The notes below the pieces were generated by a model. That model had not been told where the DNA came from and did no database searches. It saw only the letters and a program-made list of their open reading frames with translations. The position numbers and the translations under genes are program-made. A stretch of DNA of 64,000 bases from a bacterium 1XD42-76 (GTDB lineage Bacteria; Bacillota; Clostridia; Lachnospirales; Lachnospiraceae), in contig QZDW01000005.1 in assembly GCA_009917545.1 (NCBI GenBank), positions 120,336 through 184,335 on the forward strand, in the 5' to 3' direction. Positions 17,174 through 25,062 of this stretch are shown here, piece by piece (within the stretch, counting starts at the first letter, position 1; the number at the start of each line of letters is the position of its first letter).

Positions 17174-20107
17174 CTACCTCCCTCCCGACCGCAGGCTCTG
17201 CCGCGCCTGGGCACCCACGATCACCTCATCCAGCAGCGTGCCTCCCACATACACCGGGATCACGATATCCCCGGCCTGCCCGGCAACCCCCGCCATGGCC
17301 TCCGAAACCGCAGACCTGATCCCGGCAAGGAAATCCGCCATATTCCCCATGCCGCCATAACCGCCCTCCATGGAAGCCAGCTCTGCCGCCCCCACCTTCG
17401 GGCTGATCACCATATCCGAAGCCACATCCCGGACGGCCTTCTCCACAAGCCCCCGGCTTTTTTCAATCCCCCGCGCAAGCCCGCCGAGGAAATCCGGCAT
17501 CCAGCTCTCATAATCCGTAAGCGGCCCCTCATCCGGCACGGAAAAATGCAGGAACGAGCGTATCTTCTCCGCCACGTCCGAAACCGCGCTCACCACATTC
17601 CCGATAGCACTCCGGATACCGTCCGCAATCCCATTGATAAAATCCATCCCCCACTGCAGCGCCTTTCCCGGCAGGGACGTAATAAAGCTGATTGCCGCCT
17701 GGAACCCGCCCGAAACCACACTTCCAAGGGAAGATAAGGCGGAACGGATACCGGAGACCATATTCTGAAACGCTGAAACTGCCGCCTGCTTCAAATTCCC
17801 GGCAATGGAGACCACCAGATCTTTCAGCCCGTTCCAGGCGGATGAAGCCATATTTTTAATGGAAGACCAGATATTCCCGGCGGTATTTTTCAGCCCGGTA
17901 AACAGAATCACCACATGGTTCACCAGCCCCTGCGCCAGGGAACCTACAATCTGCCGGATACCCGACCAGATAGAAGAAGCCGCCTGCTGGATATTCGTCC
18001 AGATATTGAGGGCATCCTCTTTCAGCTTCGTAAAATTCCCCGTTACCAGATCAATCAGCAAAAGAACCGGCCCAAGGATCACATTTTTGATCAGCTCCCA
18101 GGCACCCGAAGCCGCCGTCTGTATTCCCTGCCAAATCCCCTGCAGGGTAGACGAAAGGTTCTCCCACAAGGAACGGATCATATCCACGATCCCCGAAAGC
18201 ACCGGGTTCTCCATCATGCCCGTCCAGACATTGCCGAAGAAATCCCCCACCGACTGCCAAAGCCCCGACCACCATGCCGGAATCTGGTTAAATATGCCGA
18301 CCAGCGACTCCCATGCCACCGGGATCGTCTCCGTAAAAAAGGAGCAGATCGCCTCCCAGGCAGAGACAAAAAATTCCTTCACCTGCGCCCAGACCGCATT
18401 CACAGCATCCCGGAACCACTCGCATTTCTGGTACAGCAGGATAATGGCGGCCACCGCCGCTGCCACAGCGGCAACAATCAATATGATAGGGTTCGCCGCC
18501 ATCACCGCCCCCAGGGCGGAAAAAGCGGTTTTCAGCATATTGAAGCCGGATACCAGCTTCGGGATGAATGTCATAATCGTGCCCACCGCCGAGACCACCT
18601 TGCCGATCACAATCAATACCGGCCCGATGGCCGCCGCCAGAAGCGCGACCGTCATAATGACCTTCTTCGTCCCCTCATCCATGCCGTTCAGCCAGTCCAC
18701 TAATCTTTGCACCCAGCCCACGATCATGCGGATAGAGGGCATCAGCAGCTCCCCAAAGGAAATCGCCAATTCTTCCAGCTGGCTTTTCAATATGGTAAGC
18801 TGCCCCGCAAGGTTATCCTGCATGGTTTCCGCCATGCCCGCCGCCGTGCCGTCACAATCTGCGATAGCGCCGCTCAATTTCTCGATATCCGCCGGGGCGG
18901 CATTCATCAGCGCAAGGAACCCGCTCATGGCATTCTTGCCCACCAACGTCTCCGCCGCAGCCGCCTTCTCCGACTCCGACAAGCCCGCGAATGCCACCCG
19001 ACAGTCCGCCAGGATATCCGAAAGGTCGCGCATGGAGCCGTCCGCATTGGATGTGGCCACCGTGACCTCCCCGATCCCCGCCCCGCAGATCTTCACCTCA
19101 CCCGCAAGACTGTTCATCACAGTCCGCAGGGAAGTGCCCGCCTGGGAGGACTTGATCCCGGCATTGGCCATCAGCCCGATAGCCTCCGCCGTATCCTCCG
19201 CCGAGAACCCCAGAGCCCCGGCAATGGGCACACAGTATTTGAACGTCTCCCCCATCATGGAGACGTTCGTATTCGCATTGCTGGAAGCCGCTGCCAGGAT
19301 ATCCGCAAAATGCCCGGAATCCGCCGCCGACAGCCCGAAGGCCGTAAGGGCGTCCGTCACAATGTCCGAAGTGGTCGCCAAATCCTCCCCGGAAGCGGCG
19401 GCAAGGTTCATAATGCCCTCAATGCCGGAGAGCATATCCGAGGTCTTCCACCCTGCCATCGCCATATAGTTCATGGCCTCCGCCGCCTCCGAAGCAGAGA
19501 ACTTTGTCTTAGAACCCATCTCACGGGCCTTATCCCGCAATGCCTCCAAATCGGCTCCCGTAGCACCGGAGACCGCCGCCACCTGGCTCATGGCGGAATC
19601 AAAATCCGCCGCTGTTTTGACAGCCGCCGTCCCAAGCCCCACGACAGCCCCCGTAACCGGCAGGAACTTCTTTCCCACGGAAGAAATATTGTCCCCCAGC
19701 GCCTGCAGCTTCTCCCCCGAAGCCGCAATCTTCTGCACCGCCGTAGCCGACTGGTTCGCTTGCTGCTCCAAATTCCGCAGGGCATTCTCCGTCTCGATGA
19801 TCTCCCTCTGCAGCGCATCGTACTGCTCCTGCGAAATCTCCCTATTGGCGAGGGCAGTATTTGCCTGCTCTGCCGCCGTTTTCAGGGTTTCCAGCTTCTC
19901 CTTCGTCTCCGAAACCGCCTGCCCCAGAAGCCGGTGCCGCTGAGCCAGCAATTCCGTGTTGCCGGGGTCAAGTTTCAGCAGCTTCTCCACATCCCGCAGC
20001 TGGGACTGGGTATTCCGAATCTCCGTATTGACCCCTTTCAAGGCGGTCTGCAGCTTGGTAGTATCGCCGCCAATCTCCACCGTAATTCCCTTGATCCGGT
20101 TCGCCAC
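17174..20107 (-). CDS. Tail tape measure protein (TP901 family)
   Basis: About 977 residues. The N-terminus (GITVEIGGDTTKLQTALKG) and the coiled coil to residue 150 are typical; the TP901 core is at about 165-400 (AMSQVAAVSGATGADLEALR, SNANTNVSMMGETF). Hydrophobic helices follow near 480-570 and tryptophan-rich repeats at about 600-800. At roughly 0.15 nm per residue the tail would be near 147 nm. Start codons here are GTG/TTG; 20107 or 20116 are both possible after GGGGAGGTGG. Confidence 0.93.
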   Translation of the reverse strand: MANRIKGITVEIGGDTTKLQTALKGVNTEIRNTQSQLRDVEKLLKLDPGNTELLAQRHRLLGQAVSETKEKLETLKTAAEQANTALANREISQEQYDALQREIIETENALRNLEQQANQSATAVQKIAASGEKLQALGDNISSVGKKFLPVTGAVVGLGTAAVKTAADFDSAMSQVAAVSGATGADLEALRDKAREMGSKTKFSASEAAEAMNYMAMAGWKTSDMLSGIEGIMNLAAASGEDLATTSDIVTDALTAFGLSAADSGHFADILAAASSNANTNVSMMGETFKYCVPIAGALGFSAEDTAEAIGLMANAGIKSSQAGTSLRTVMNSLAGEVKICGAGIGEVTVATSNADGSMRDLSDILADCRVAFAGLSESEKAAAAETLVGKNAMSGFLALMNAAPADIEKLSGAIADCDGTAAGMAETMQDNLAGQLTILKSQLEELAISFGELLMPSIRMIVGWVQRLVDWLNGMDEGTKKVIMTVALLAAAIGPVLIVIGKVVSAVGTIMTFIPKLVSGFNMLKTAFSALGAVMAANPIILIVAAVAAAVAAIILLYQKCEWFRDAVNAVWAQVKEFFVSAWEAICSFFTETIPVAWESLVGIFNQIPAWWSGLWQSVGDFFGNVWTGMMENPVLSGIVDMIRSLWENLSSTLQGIWQGIQTAASGAWELIKNVILGPVLLLIDLVTGNFTKLKEDALNIWTNIQQAASSIWSGIRQIVGSLAQGLVNHVVILFTGLKNTAGNIWSSIKNMASSAWNGLKDLVVSIAGNLKQAAVSAFQNMVSGIRSALSSLGSVVSGGFQAAISFITSLPGKALQWGMDFINGIADGIRSAIGNVVSAVSDVAEKIRSFLHFSVPDEGPLTDYESWMPDFLGGLARGIEKSRGLVEKAVRDVASDMVISPKVGAAELASMEGGYGGMGNMADFLAGIRSAVSEAMAGVAGQAGDIVIPVYVGGTLLDEVIVGAQARQSLRSGGR

Positions 20108-20135
20108 CAAGACCACCTCCCCTCAAAAACGGCAT

Positions 20136-20160
20136 GAAAAAAGCCCGGACGAATCCGAGC
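20136..20160 (-). terminator. Terminator 2 of the NYN cassette
   Basis: Minus-strand GCTCGG and CCGGGC pair (one wobble) around ATTCGT, then six T. It lies just before the tape measure gene. Confidence 0.65.
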
Positions 20161-20170
20161 CACAGGCATA

Positions 20171-20201
20171 AAGAAAGCACCGATTATTCCTAACCGATGC
20201 C
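20171..20201 (-). terminator. Terminator 1 of the NYN cassette
   Basis: Minus-strand GCATCGGTTA-GGAA-TAATCGGTGC followed by TTTCTTT; the wobble pairs fit only this strand. The arms resemble those of the terminator at 15293-15326. Confidence 0.75.
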
Positions 20202-20240
20202 GTATAAACAATTTTCACTTAATTCTAGAAATCTGTCAAA

Positions 20241-20573
20241 TTATTTGTCAATTTCTTGTTCTTTTATATTTTGGGCTTCCTCTGGCAGTTCGCATTGTTC
20301 TTCTGCCACTCGTTCAGCCTCTTTAATACCATCAACTAAATTTTGCTTTGCTAATTTTGCATCTCGCTTTGATACAATTTTAAGCTTATCTTTGCAAAAC
20401 TGTACTATTTTCCCTCCGTTAGCATATATCCAAACACAACCTGCGCAAACAGGAATCATCGCTATAATTCCTTTTTGAAATCCATATTTTTCTAGCATTT
20501 CTACATACTGCTCCGGGCCGCCATGTTTTTTTGCTTCTTCTGATAGTTTTGCATAAGGCCAATCTTTCGCCAT
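20241..20573 (-). CDS. Small single-span membrane protein of the NYN cassette
   Basis: 110 residues. A hydrophobic segment GIIAMIPVCAGCVWIYA (about 35-51) is flanked by charged helices; the C-terminal half is a charged helix ending EEAQNIKEQEIDK. Family not recognised. It follows the NYN gene by 65 bases in the same AT-rich unit and ends before two terminators, so the two are likely co-expressed. It could anchor or respond to the NYN protein at the membrane; that is inference. Confidence 0.6.
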   Translation of the reverse strand: MAKDWPYAKLSEEAKKHGGPEQYVEMLEKYGFQKGIIAMIPVCAGCVWIYANGGKIVQFCKDKLKIVSKRDAKLAKQNLVDGIKEAERVAEEQCELPEEAQNIKEQEIDK

Positions 20574-20638
20574 AAACCATCTTCCCCTTGTCTTTCTATT
20601 CTTGTGCTTTCAAATTTGTTAGCAAAATTTCTAAGCCA

Positions 20639-21184
20639 TTATTTTTTTAGTTCTATTTCTTCCATAAAATCATTTAAGCATTTATATTCACTGGCAGAAG
20701 CAACTAATTCTCCCGCCACATTATTCCAGAATACAATCTTAGCCGTTTTACCATCAGCTTCAATATCTTCGACAGTTGGAACATAGTCACTATCACCCAA
20801 GACCAAGACAAAGACATCACCGTCTGCTGCCTCTCTAAACAGTTTTCTATTGATTTTCTGTACTATCCCTGTATCAATCTTCTTCTCTTTATTAGCTGAA
20901 TTTCTCTGTTCTGTTTCGACTTTAAATCCTGCAGAAGCCATCGCTCTCCACAAGCTATCCTTTTGTGTAGGTTTTGAACCAACAATTATAGCTTCTTTCA
21001 CATTTGTTATATCACCATCAACAGCGCAAGACAACAATTTCCCAAAATCAATCTTCCACGAATTATCACTTATCTTTCTATCATGTGCTGTGCATATATC
21101 AGAAACCATTCCTTTTTTCACGGCAGAGGCATATTTTCCCTCTATCCAAACATTTGAATTATCTACAAAAACGTAATATCCCAT
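20639..21184 (-). CDS. NYN-domain (LabA/DUF88-type) putative RNase
   Basis: 181 residues. FVDNSNVWIEG at the N-terminus carries the first metal-binding Asp of the NYN/PIN-like fold, and FVLVLGDSDYVPTVED (about 124-139) supplies the GDSD motif; VKEAIIVGSKPTQKD lies between. NYN proteins are mostly metal-dependent RNases. The gene is AT-rich, has a consensus promoter overlapped by a CIRCE-like operator, and ends in paired terminators, so it is a self-contained moron in the tail operon. Start supported by GCGGGGTAACAATAG. Confidence 0.8.
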   Translation of the reverse strand: MGYYVFVDNSNVWIEGKYASAVKKGMVSDICTAHDRKISDNSWKIDFGKLLSCAVDGDITNVKEAIIVGSKPTQKDSLWRAMASAGFKVETEQRNSANKEKKIDTGIVQKINRKLFREAADGDVFVLVLGDSDYVPTVEDIEADGKTAKIVFWNNVAGELVASASEYKCLNDFMEEIELKK

Positions 21185-21220
21185 CTATTGTTACCCCGCT
21201 TTCATTTTGTGTTCATAGAA

Positions 21221-21249
21221 ACTATAGCACGTCTTGTTAGCACTGTCAA
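21221..21249 (-). promoter_or_regulatory. Consensus sigma-A promoter of the NYN cassette
   Basis: -35 TTGACA (21244-21249) and -10 TATAGT (21221-21226) on the minus strand with 17-base spacing and a TGC extension before the -10. The best vegetative promoter in the window. Confidence 0.88.
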
Positions 21250-21263
21250 TCGTTGAGTGCTAA
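21237..21263. promoter_or_regulatory. CIRCE-like HrcA operator over the NYN promoter
   Basis: The minus strand reads TTAGCACTC, nine bases, CAGTGCTAA. The CIRCE consensus is TTAGCACTC-N9-GAGTGCTAA, so 17 of 18 arm positions match and the spacer is exactly nine. It covers the -35 element, the position where HrcA represses groESL and dnaK operons in Firmicutes. Confidence 0.85.
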
Positions 21264-21304
21264 TTTAATCGTTTCTTCACATTTTCTACAGAATTTCTAT
21301 TGAC

Positions 21305-21351
21305 AAAACCCCATCCTTCCGATACAATCATTTGTAAAAGAGATGGGTTTT
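21305..21351 (-). terminator. Terminator after the 21365 gene
   Basis: Minus-strand AAAACCCATC pairs with GATGGGGTTTT. It insulates the NYN cassette from upstream transcription. Confidence 0.65.
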
Positions 21352-21364
21352 CACCGTACAGTTT

Positions 21365-21889
21365 TTACTCAAGCGGGCTGCTCGTCTCTTTTTTTATTGC
21401 AAGCAGGTCATAAAGATATTTCTTACCGTCCGCATCATGGCGCACCAGCATCCGGGCAAAAAAGATATTGTACCGGCAGACCTCGCCGCTCTTATCATCA
21501 TATACTGGCAAGGCAAACCGTACATCATACCGATACCAGCCATATTTAGCATCTTTCTCATGCTTCTTTTTCGTATTCTCCGAATACTCCCCATTCGTAG
21601 CAATCTGAATCAGCTCCGGTATCCCCTGCGCCGCATTGGCCTTGGCCTTTGCAACAGCCCCTTTTAAGGCAAGCCTGCTCTCTGAACCGGCGTATTCATC
21701 CGGGAAGCTGCTGGAAATGAATATCTTCTCGGAAGTTTCCGCAATCTCGTAAAACTCCCCGACATACTCTTTGAGATAGCTCTCTACCTCTTTCCAGTCT
21801 TCCCGCTTTTTGCCCTTAAAACGGATATCGTTAATCAGGACGATCTTCTCGCCATTCAAGCCAACAATAATATTTACGTTTCTATCCAT
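21365..21889 (-). CDS. Uncharacterised protein resembling phage polyvalent-protein domains
   Basis: 174 residues from the ATG at 21889 (GGCGGG upstream). It contains KGAVAKAKANAAQGIPELI and YGWYRYDVRFALPVY...VRHDADGKKYLYDLLAIKKE. Very similar segments occur in phage and ICE proteins and in MuF-type toxin-like modules of Clostridia, possibly of the Barnase/EndoU/RelE-like group; I am not sure of the exact family. A small RNase-like effector is possible. It lies between an HTH-AbrB gene and the NYN cassette. Confidence 0.6.
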   Translation of the reverse strand: MDRNVNIIVGLNGEKIVLINDIRFKGKKREDWKEVESYLKEYVGEFYEIAETSEKIFISSSFPDEYAGSESRLALKGAVAKAKANAAQGIPELIQIATNGEYSENTKKKHEKDAKYGWYRYDVRFALPVYDDKSGEVCRYNIFFARMLVRHDADGKKYLYDLLAIKKETSSPLE

Positions 21890-21931
21890 GGTATCCCGCC
21901 TTTGCTTCATCTTCTAAAACAAGAAACAAAA

Positions 21932-22501
21932 TCACTTCCCGGCTTTTCGATAAATCATTTCACCATTCTCAGTAATTTCCAACTGCAACATATCTCCGTC
22001 TTTTATTTCCAATTTATCCAATACCCATTTAGGGATACAAATCTGTCCTCCGCTAAATACCGTACATGATTTAGAAAGCAGCGACTCTCTCGTCACATTC
22101 GGTATCAACCCCTTGTCAATCGCATTATAAATCGTATTCGGGGACTGCGGTACATCGGGAAATCCCCTATCATCTTCCGCCAGCAGATCAACTATCTTCT
22201 CAGGGCTCAAATGTTCTTCCAGAATCAAACCAGAAATATATTCTGCCAAATCCTTATTAGAAAGTTTACATTCTGGCCGCCCTTTTTTCTTTAGCTTTCC
22301 CTCATACAGTGACTGCGCATAGTACGGATCATACCCGCCCTCCATGCCGCCCCTCTCAATTTCCCGGTACACAGCGGAACGGTGAACCCCTAAAGCATTT
22401 GCCACTTCAAGAATACTGCATCCTGAATCAAGCATTTCCTTTAATTTCAATCTCTGCTGTAAATCCATATGTTTAAAGGTCTTTCCCACAATCCACACCA
22501 T
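21932..22501 (-). CDS. IS30-type HTH fused to an AbrB-like domain
   Basis: About 189 residues. Residues 12-50 are an IS30-transposase-like helix-turn-helix (MLDSGCSILEVANALGVHRS). A helical middle region follows the IS30 pattern (NKDLAEYISGLILEEHLSPEKI, here given in part), but no DDE catalytic domain exists. The C-terminal 45 residues (GGQICIPKWVLDKLEIKDGD) form an AbrB/SpoVT-like swapped hairpin. It is probably a DNA-binding regulator built from a domesticated transposase domain. Starts at 22558 (GTG), 22516 and 22501 are all possible. Confidence 0.65.
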   Translation of the reverse strand: MVWIVGKTFKHMDLQQRLKLKEMLDSGCSILEVANALGVHRSAVYREIERGGMEGGYDPYYAQSLYEGKLKKKGRPECKLSNKDLAEYISGLILEEHLSPEKIVDLLAEDDRGFPDVPQSPNTIYNAIDKGLIPNVTRESLLSKSCTVFSGGQICIPKWVLDKLEIKDGDMLQLEITENGEMIYRKAGK

Positions 22502-22607
22502 ACCCTTAATCCGCATTCGGCTTATTATTACACCCACTTCTGAAAAAGCAGCCTTCACCTGCCACTAAGTATACCAGAAAAAGGCTGCCCCCACAATCCG
22601 AACATAA

Positions 22608-22778
22608 TCAAAAATTGTCGAAATCCGCCTGCGTTGCCAATTCCACATACGCCTCCGGACACGCATCATTCCGGCTCTCCACATACATATCATTCACCAT
22701 CCCGATAGTAAGCAGATCCAGATCCCGGATAGAAAGCCCCAACTGCACGCACCGGAGCAAAAACAGCGGCGTTGTCAT
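22608..22778 (-). CDS. Tail assembly chaperone, T part (frameshift extension)
   Basis: A 56-codon frame starting MTTPLFLLRCVQLGL and ending TQADFDNF. It is in the -1 frame relative to the upstream chaperone gene and overlaps its stop by four bases (ATGA). It should be made mainly as a G-T fusion by -1 slippage at the A8 run (22800-22807), as in lambda gpG-T; independent initiation at 22778 is the alternative. The T part recruits the tail tube protein to the tape measure. Confidence 0.75.
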   Translation of the reverse strand: MTTPLFLLRCVQLGLSIRDLDLLTIGMVNDMYVESRNDACPEAYVELATQADFDNF

Positions 22779-23152
22779 TGGCCGGTCTGTTGGGCGAAGT
22801 TTTTTTTAGCCTCCGCATCCGTCCTCACATTCAGCCCCCACAGTTCGATCAGCTTCGGCAGCACCTGATAAATGGAGAACGTCCCGAACCCATCCAGCCA
22901 TTCCTCCGGCGTATCCGGGATAGACCCGTCCGCGTGCTTCGCCATCACATAGGCGATATTCTCAAACATTTCCAGCGAGAACAAGTCCAGATTGGAATTT
23001 CCCTCATCCTCCTTCCCCACCGCCTTCTCCAACGCGCTCAGATCCTTATAGATATCCCTCTGGAACTTCAACCGGTAAATCCGGGGGATGGCGGCAGAGG
23101 CGCGGAACGCCACCTCCCGCCCGTCAATCTCAATCATCTTCGTCATGCTCAT
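22775..23152 (-). CDS. Tail assembly chaperone, G part
   Basis: 125 residues. N-terminal EIDGREVAFRASAAIPRIYRL and later SLEMFENIAYVMAKHAD are typical of Firmicutes siphophage tail chaperones located between the tail tube and tape measure genes. The last codons read GCT AAA AAA AAC, a slippery run. It starts four bases inside the tail tube gene's end (ATGA). Confidence 0.8.
   Translation of the reverse strand: MSMTKMIEIDGREVAFRASAAIPRIYRLKFQRDIYKDLSALEKAVGKEDEGNSNLDLFSLEMFENIAYVMAKHADGSIPDTPEEWLDGFGTFSIYQVLPKLIELWGLNVRTDAEAKKNFAQQTGQ
22800..22807 (-). promoter_or_regulatory. A8 slippery site for -1 frameshifting
   Basis: Eight A on the minus strand, 23 bases before the zero-frame stop. Slipping by -1 joins the chaperone G frame to the T frame and gives a 181-residue fusion. 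Runs of A with AAA AAA codons are known efficient slippery sites. Confidence 0.7.
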
Positions 23153-23751
23153 ACTGTTTCATCCTCCCCATTCCCACTTTCCGGCGCAGCCGCAGGCATA
23201 TACACCGCCGCATACCAGCCATTATATACTGCCGCATCCGTGGTATCCCCGGTCTTTGCCTTCACCATGCCGCCCGGCAGCGGCGTTGCCTTCACCGTAA
23301 GCGTCTCCGTCTGCACCTCCCGGCTCTCCTCATTGGTCTTCCCCTCAATGCCCGGCCTGGAAGCCGAGCAGTTATACAGCACATGCCGGATATGCCGCTG
23401 GTCGCCGTCAAACTCAAACAGCAGCGCAAAGGAGGAAAGCTCCACCTCCGCATTCTCGATCAGCACGCCCTTATCATCCAGCTTCTCCCCCAGCGCATCC
23501 GTCCGGAAAGACTCCGGTATCATGGCCAGCTCCAGATCCCCGTCATACCCCATGTTGTTATTGATCACATAATACGCCACCCCGTCCGCATAGAAATTCT
23601 CCGGCTCCCCGTTGGCATCCAGGGAAATGGATACGGAGCCGGGCATGGGAACCGGCTTCCCATAGGATATCTCGCCCGTCTCCGAAACAGACAGCATTGC
23701 GTAATGCGCATTTTTCAGATTGAATTTCACCTTGTTCTTCTTATTCGCCAT
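23149..23751 (-). CDS. Major tail tube protein (phi13-like)
   Basis: 200 residues from MANKKNKVKFNLKNAHYAML. The segment KPVPMPGSVSISLDANGEPENFYADGV (in part) is characteristic of the phi13-type major tail protein family; it forms the hexameric tail tube. The C-terminal 40 residues look like a small added domain (GDTTDAAVYNGWYAAVYMP). The start was chosen at 23751 because the longer frame upstream is antisense-like noise inside the preceding gene. Confidence 0.85.
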   Translation of the reverse strand: MANKKNKVKFNLKNAHYAMLSVSETGEISYGKPVPMPGSVSISLDANGEPENFYADGVAYYVINNNMGYDGDLELAMIPESFRTDALGEKLDDKGVLIENAEVELSSFALLFEFDGDQRHIRHVLYNCSASRPGIEGKTNEESREVQTETLTVKATPLPGGMVKAKTGDTTDAAVYNGWYAAVYMPAAAPESGNGEDETV

Positions 23752-23752
23752 A

Positions 23753-24073
23753 TCATCCAGCCTCCCATCCAAAACTGTACAAGACCTCATAAAGCCTCTC
23801 GCCCTCGATCCATACCTCCGACTTATTGTAGAAAACCCCATGCCCGTCCAGCACGGCCTCAACCCGCGCCTCCAAGCCCAGATCCTTTCTATCGGTATAG
23901 ACCTCCAGCCGCACCTCGCTGCCCTTATAGTACACCCGCCCATCGGCGGCGAAATTGCGGCTTCCCGGCAGCAGGTAGCACACAAATGGCGGCTCCGGCG
24001 ACTCCCCCTCCGCGAAGTGGTCATACGCAAAAGGCAGCCCTAATTCCTCTAAAATTTCAATCAGCTTATCCAT
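23753..24073 (-). CDS. Tail terminator / head-tail joining protein
   Basis: 106 residues (MDKLIEILEELGLPFAYDHF), of the size and position of tail terminator proteins in HK97-type phages, between the gp10-like gene and the tail tube gene. It likely caps the finished tail for head joining. The stop lies next to the tube gene start, and its start overlaps the gp10-like gene by eight bases. Confidence 0.7.
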   Translation of the reverse strand: MDKLIEILEELGLPFAYDHFAEGESPEPPFVCYLLPGSRNFAADGRVYYKGSEVRLEVYTDRKDLGLEARVEAVLDGHGVFYNKSEVWIEGERLYEVLYSFGWEAG

Positions 24074-24449
24074 CCCCCAGGCTCCTTTCTATCTCCGTTT
24101 CCAGCTTCTTAACGCCCACATCCTCCGCCGGGGCGATATGCGACCTTCCGGCCACCCTGCCGCCGCCCCTTTTGGCGTGGCCAAATTCCAGCAGGTGCGC
24201 CAGCCAGTACCGGTTACGGGAATACACCGTGACCTCCAACGAATTAGAAGTCTCCTTAGAAACCTTCACCGCCCAGCTTTTCCCATAAGCCCCCGTCCGT
24301 TTCGGCGCATTCTCCCGTATCTCCTTTTTCACCGTATTCCCGGCGCTTCTCACCGCCTTCTTCAAATCCTCCGTGGCAAGGTCGGCGTATTCCTCCAACG
24401 ACTCCATGATGGCCGAAGCCATCTCCCCCACAGACACCCACTCCGCCAT
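24066..24449 (-). CDS. HK97 gp10-like head-tail protein
   Basis: 127 residues from the internal ATG at 24449; an upstream ATG at 24473 is possible. The core KKAVRSAGNTVKKEIRENAP, KRTGAYGKSW and LAHLLEFGHAKRGGG is the hallmark of the HK97-gp10 family, a neck or tail-completion component. Confidence 0.85.
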   Translation of the reverse strand: MAEWVSVGEMASAIMESLEEYADLATEDLKKAVRSAGNTVKKEIRENAPKRTGAYGKSWAVKVSKETSNSLEVTVYSRNRYWLAHLLEFGHAKRGGGRVAGRSHIAPAEDVGVKKLETEIERSLGDG

Positions 24450-24451
24450 GC

Positions 24452-24784
24452 CTACCGCCTCACTTTCCGGCACCGGAATTTCAATGCCTTTTTCTTGTAA
24501 TTCAAATGGTCTATGGCCAGGATATCATACAATTCCTCCCGGAACACAATACGGAACCCGCTACTGGATACCGCTTCCGCCGCCCTGCAGAAACGTACTG
24601 TAAAAGAAATATCCGCATCCTCCACCGTAGTCCCCGCCACAGCCTTCTCCGTCCCACCCTCGCCGCCCACCGTGGCGCGGCAGACAAAATAATCCGCCCA
24701 GCGGTTCGTATGGTTCCCGATTCCATCCGCCACAGCCTCCTGCCGTTGAAACATAATTTTAACCCGGAGAGCCGCTATCTCCAT
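24452..24784 (-). CDS. Head closure (head-tail adaptor) protein
   Basis: 110 residues, MEIAALRVKIMFQRQEAVAD, matching the SPP1 gp16-like head closure family (a small beta barrel that seals the capsid exit). FREELYDILAIDHLNYKKK near the C-terminus fits the family end. Overlaps the connector gene's stop by one base. Confidence 0.8.
   Translation of the reverse strand: MEIAALRVKIMFQRQEAVADGIGNHTNRWADYFVCRATVGGEGGTEKAVAGTTVEDADISFTVRFCRAAEAVSSSGFRIVFREELYDILAIDHLNYKKKALKFRCRKVRR
24746..24762. repeat. Copy (16/17) of the TTAAAACATAATTTTAA motif
   Basis: Reads TTGAAACATAATTTTAA. It lies inside the head closure coding region, so it may be chance; see the other copies at 30107, 37699 and 58199. Confidence 0.35.
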
Positions 24785-25062
24785 CAGAACCCCTCCCTCC
24801 GCACGCCAAAGAGCAGAGCACGCAGCGTAAGCATCAGCCCCCTATGGTCGGCCTCCTCCCTATGCTCATACAGATAGGCCACCGTATACAGAACCGCCGC
24901 CTTGGCATTTTCCAGATCATCCGCAAGGTCGGATTCCTCCGATACCCGCGCCACATCCATGCAGATTTCCTGCGCCGCGCCGATAAAGTCTAAGATCAAT
25001 GCGTCCTCGTCCTCCGCATCCACCCGCAGGTATTCCTTCGCCTCCGGCAATGTAACCAGCAT
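24784..25062 (-). CDS. Head-tail connector (gp6-like)
   Basis: 92 residues, MLVTLPEAKEYLRVDAEDEDALILD, a classic gp6/gp15-like connector that forms a ring below the portal. Mostly helical. Follows the capsid gene after a 124-base space. Confidence 0.85.
   Translation of the reverse strand: MLVTLPEAKEYLRVDAEDEDALILDFIGAAQEICMDVARVSEESDLADDLENAKAAVLYTVAYLYEHREEADHRGLMLTLRALLFGVRREGF

Noticed and set aside
17805..20137. Long plus-strand reading frames (up to 554 codons) opposite the tape measure gene
   Set aside because: They are antisense frames kept open by the GC-rich codon pattern of the tape measure gene; no ribosome sites, no family-like sequence.
23752..24030. N-terminal extension of the tail tube gene to 24030
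   Set aside because: It is an out-of-frame reading of the preceding gene; the ATG at 23751 begins the conserved protein.
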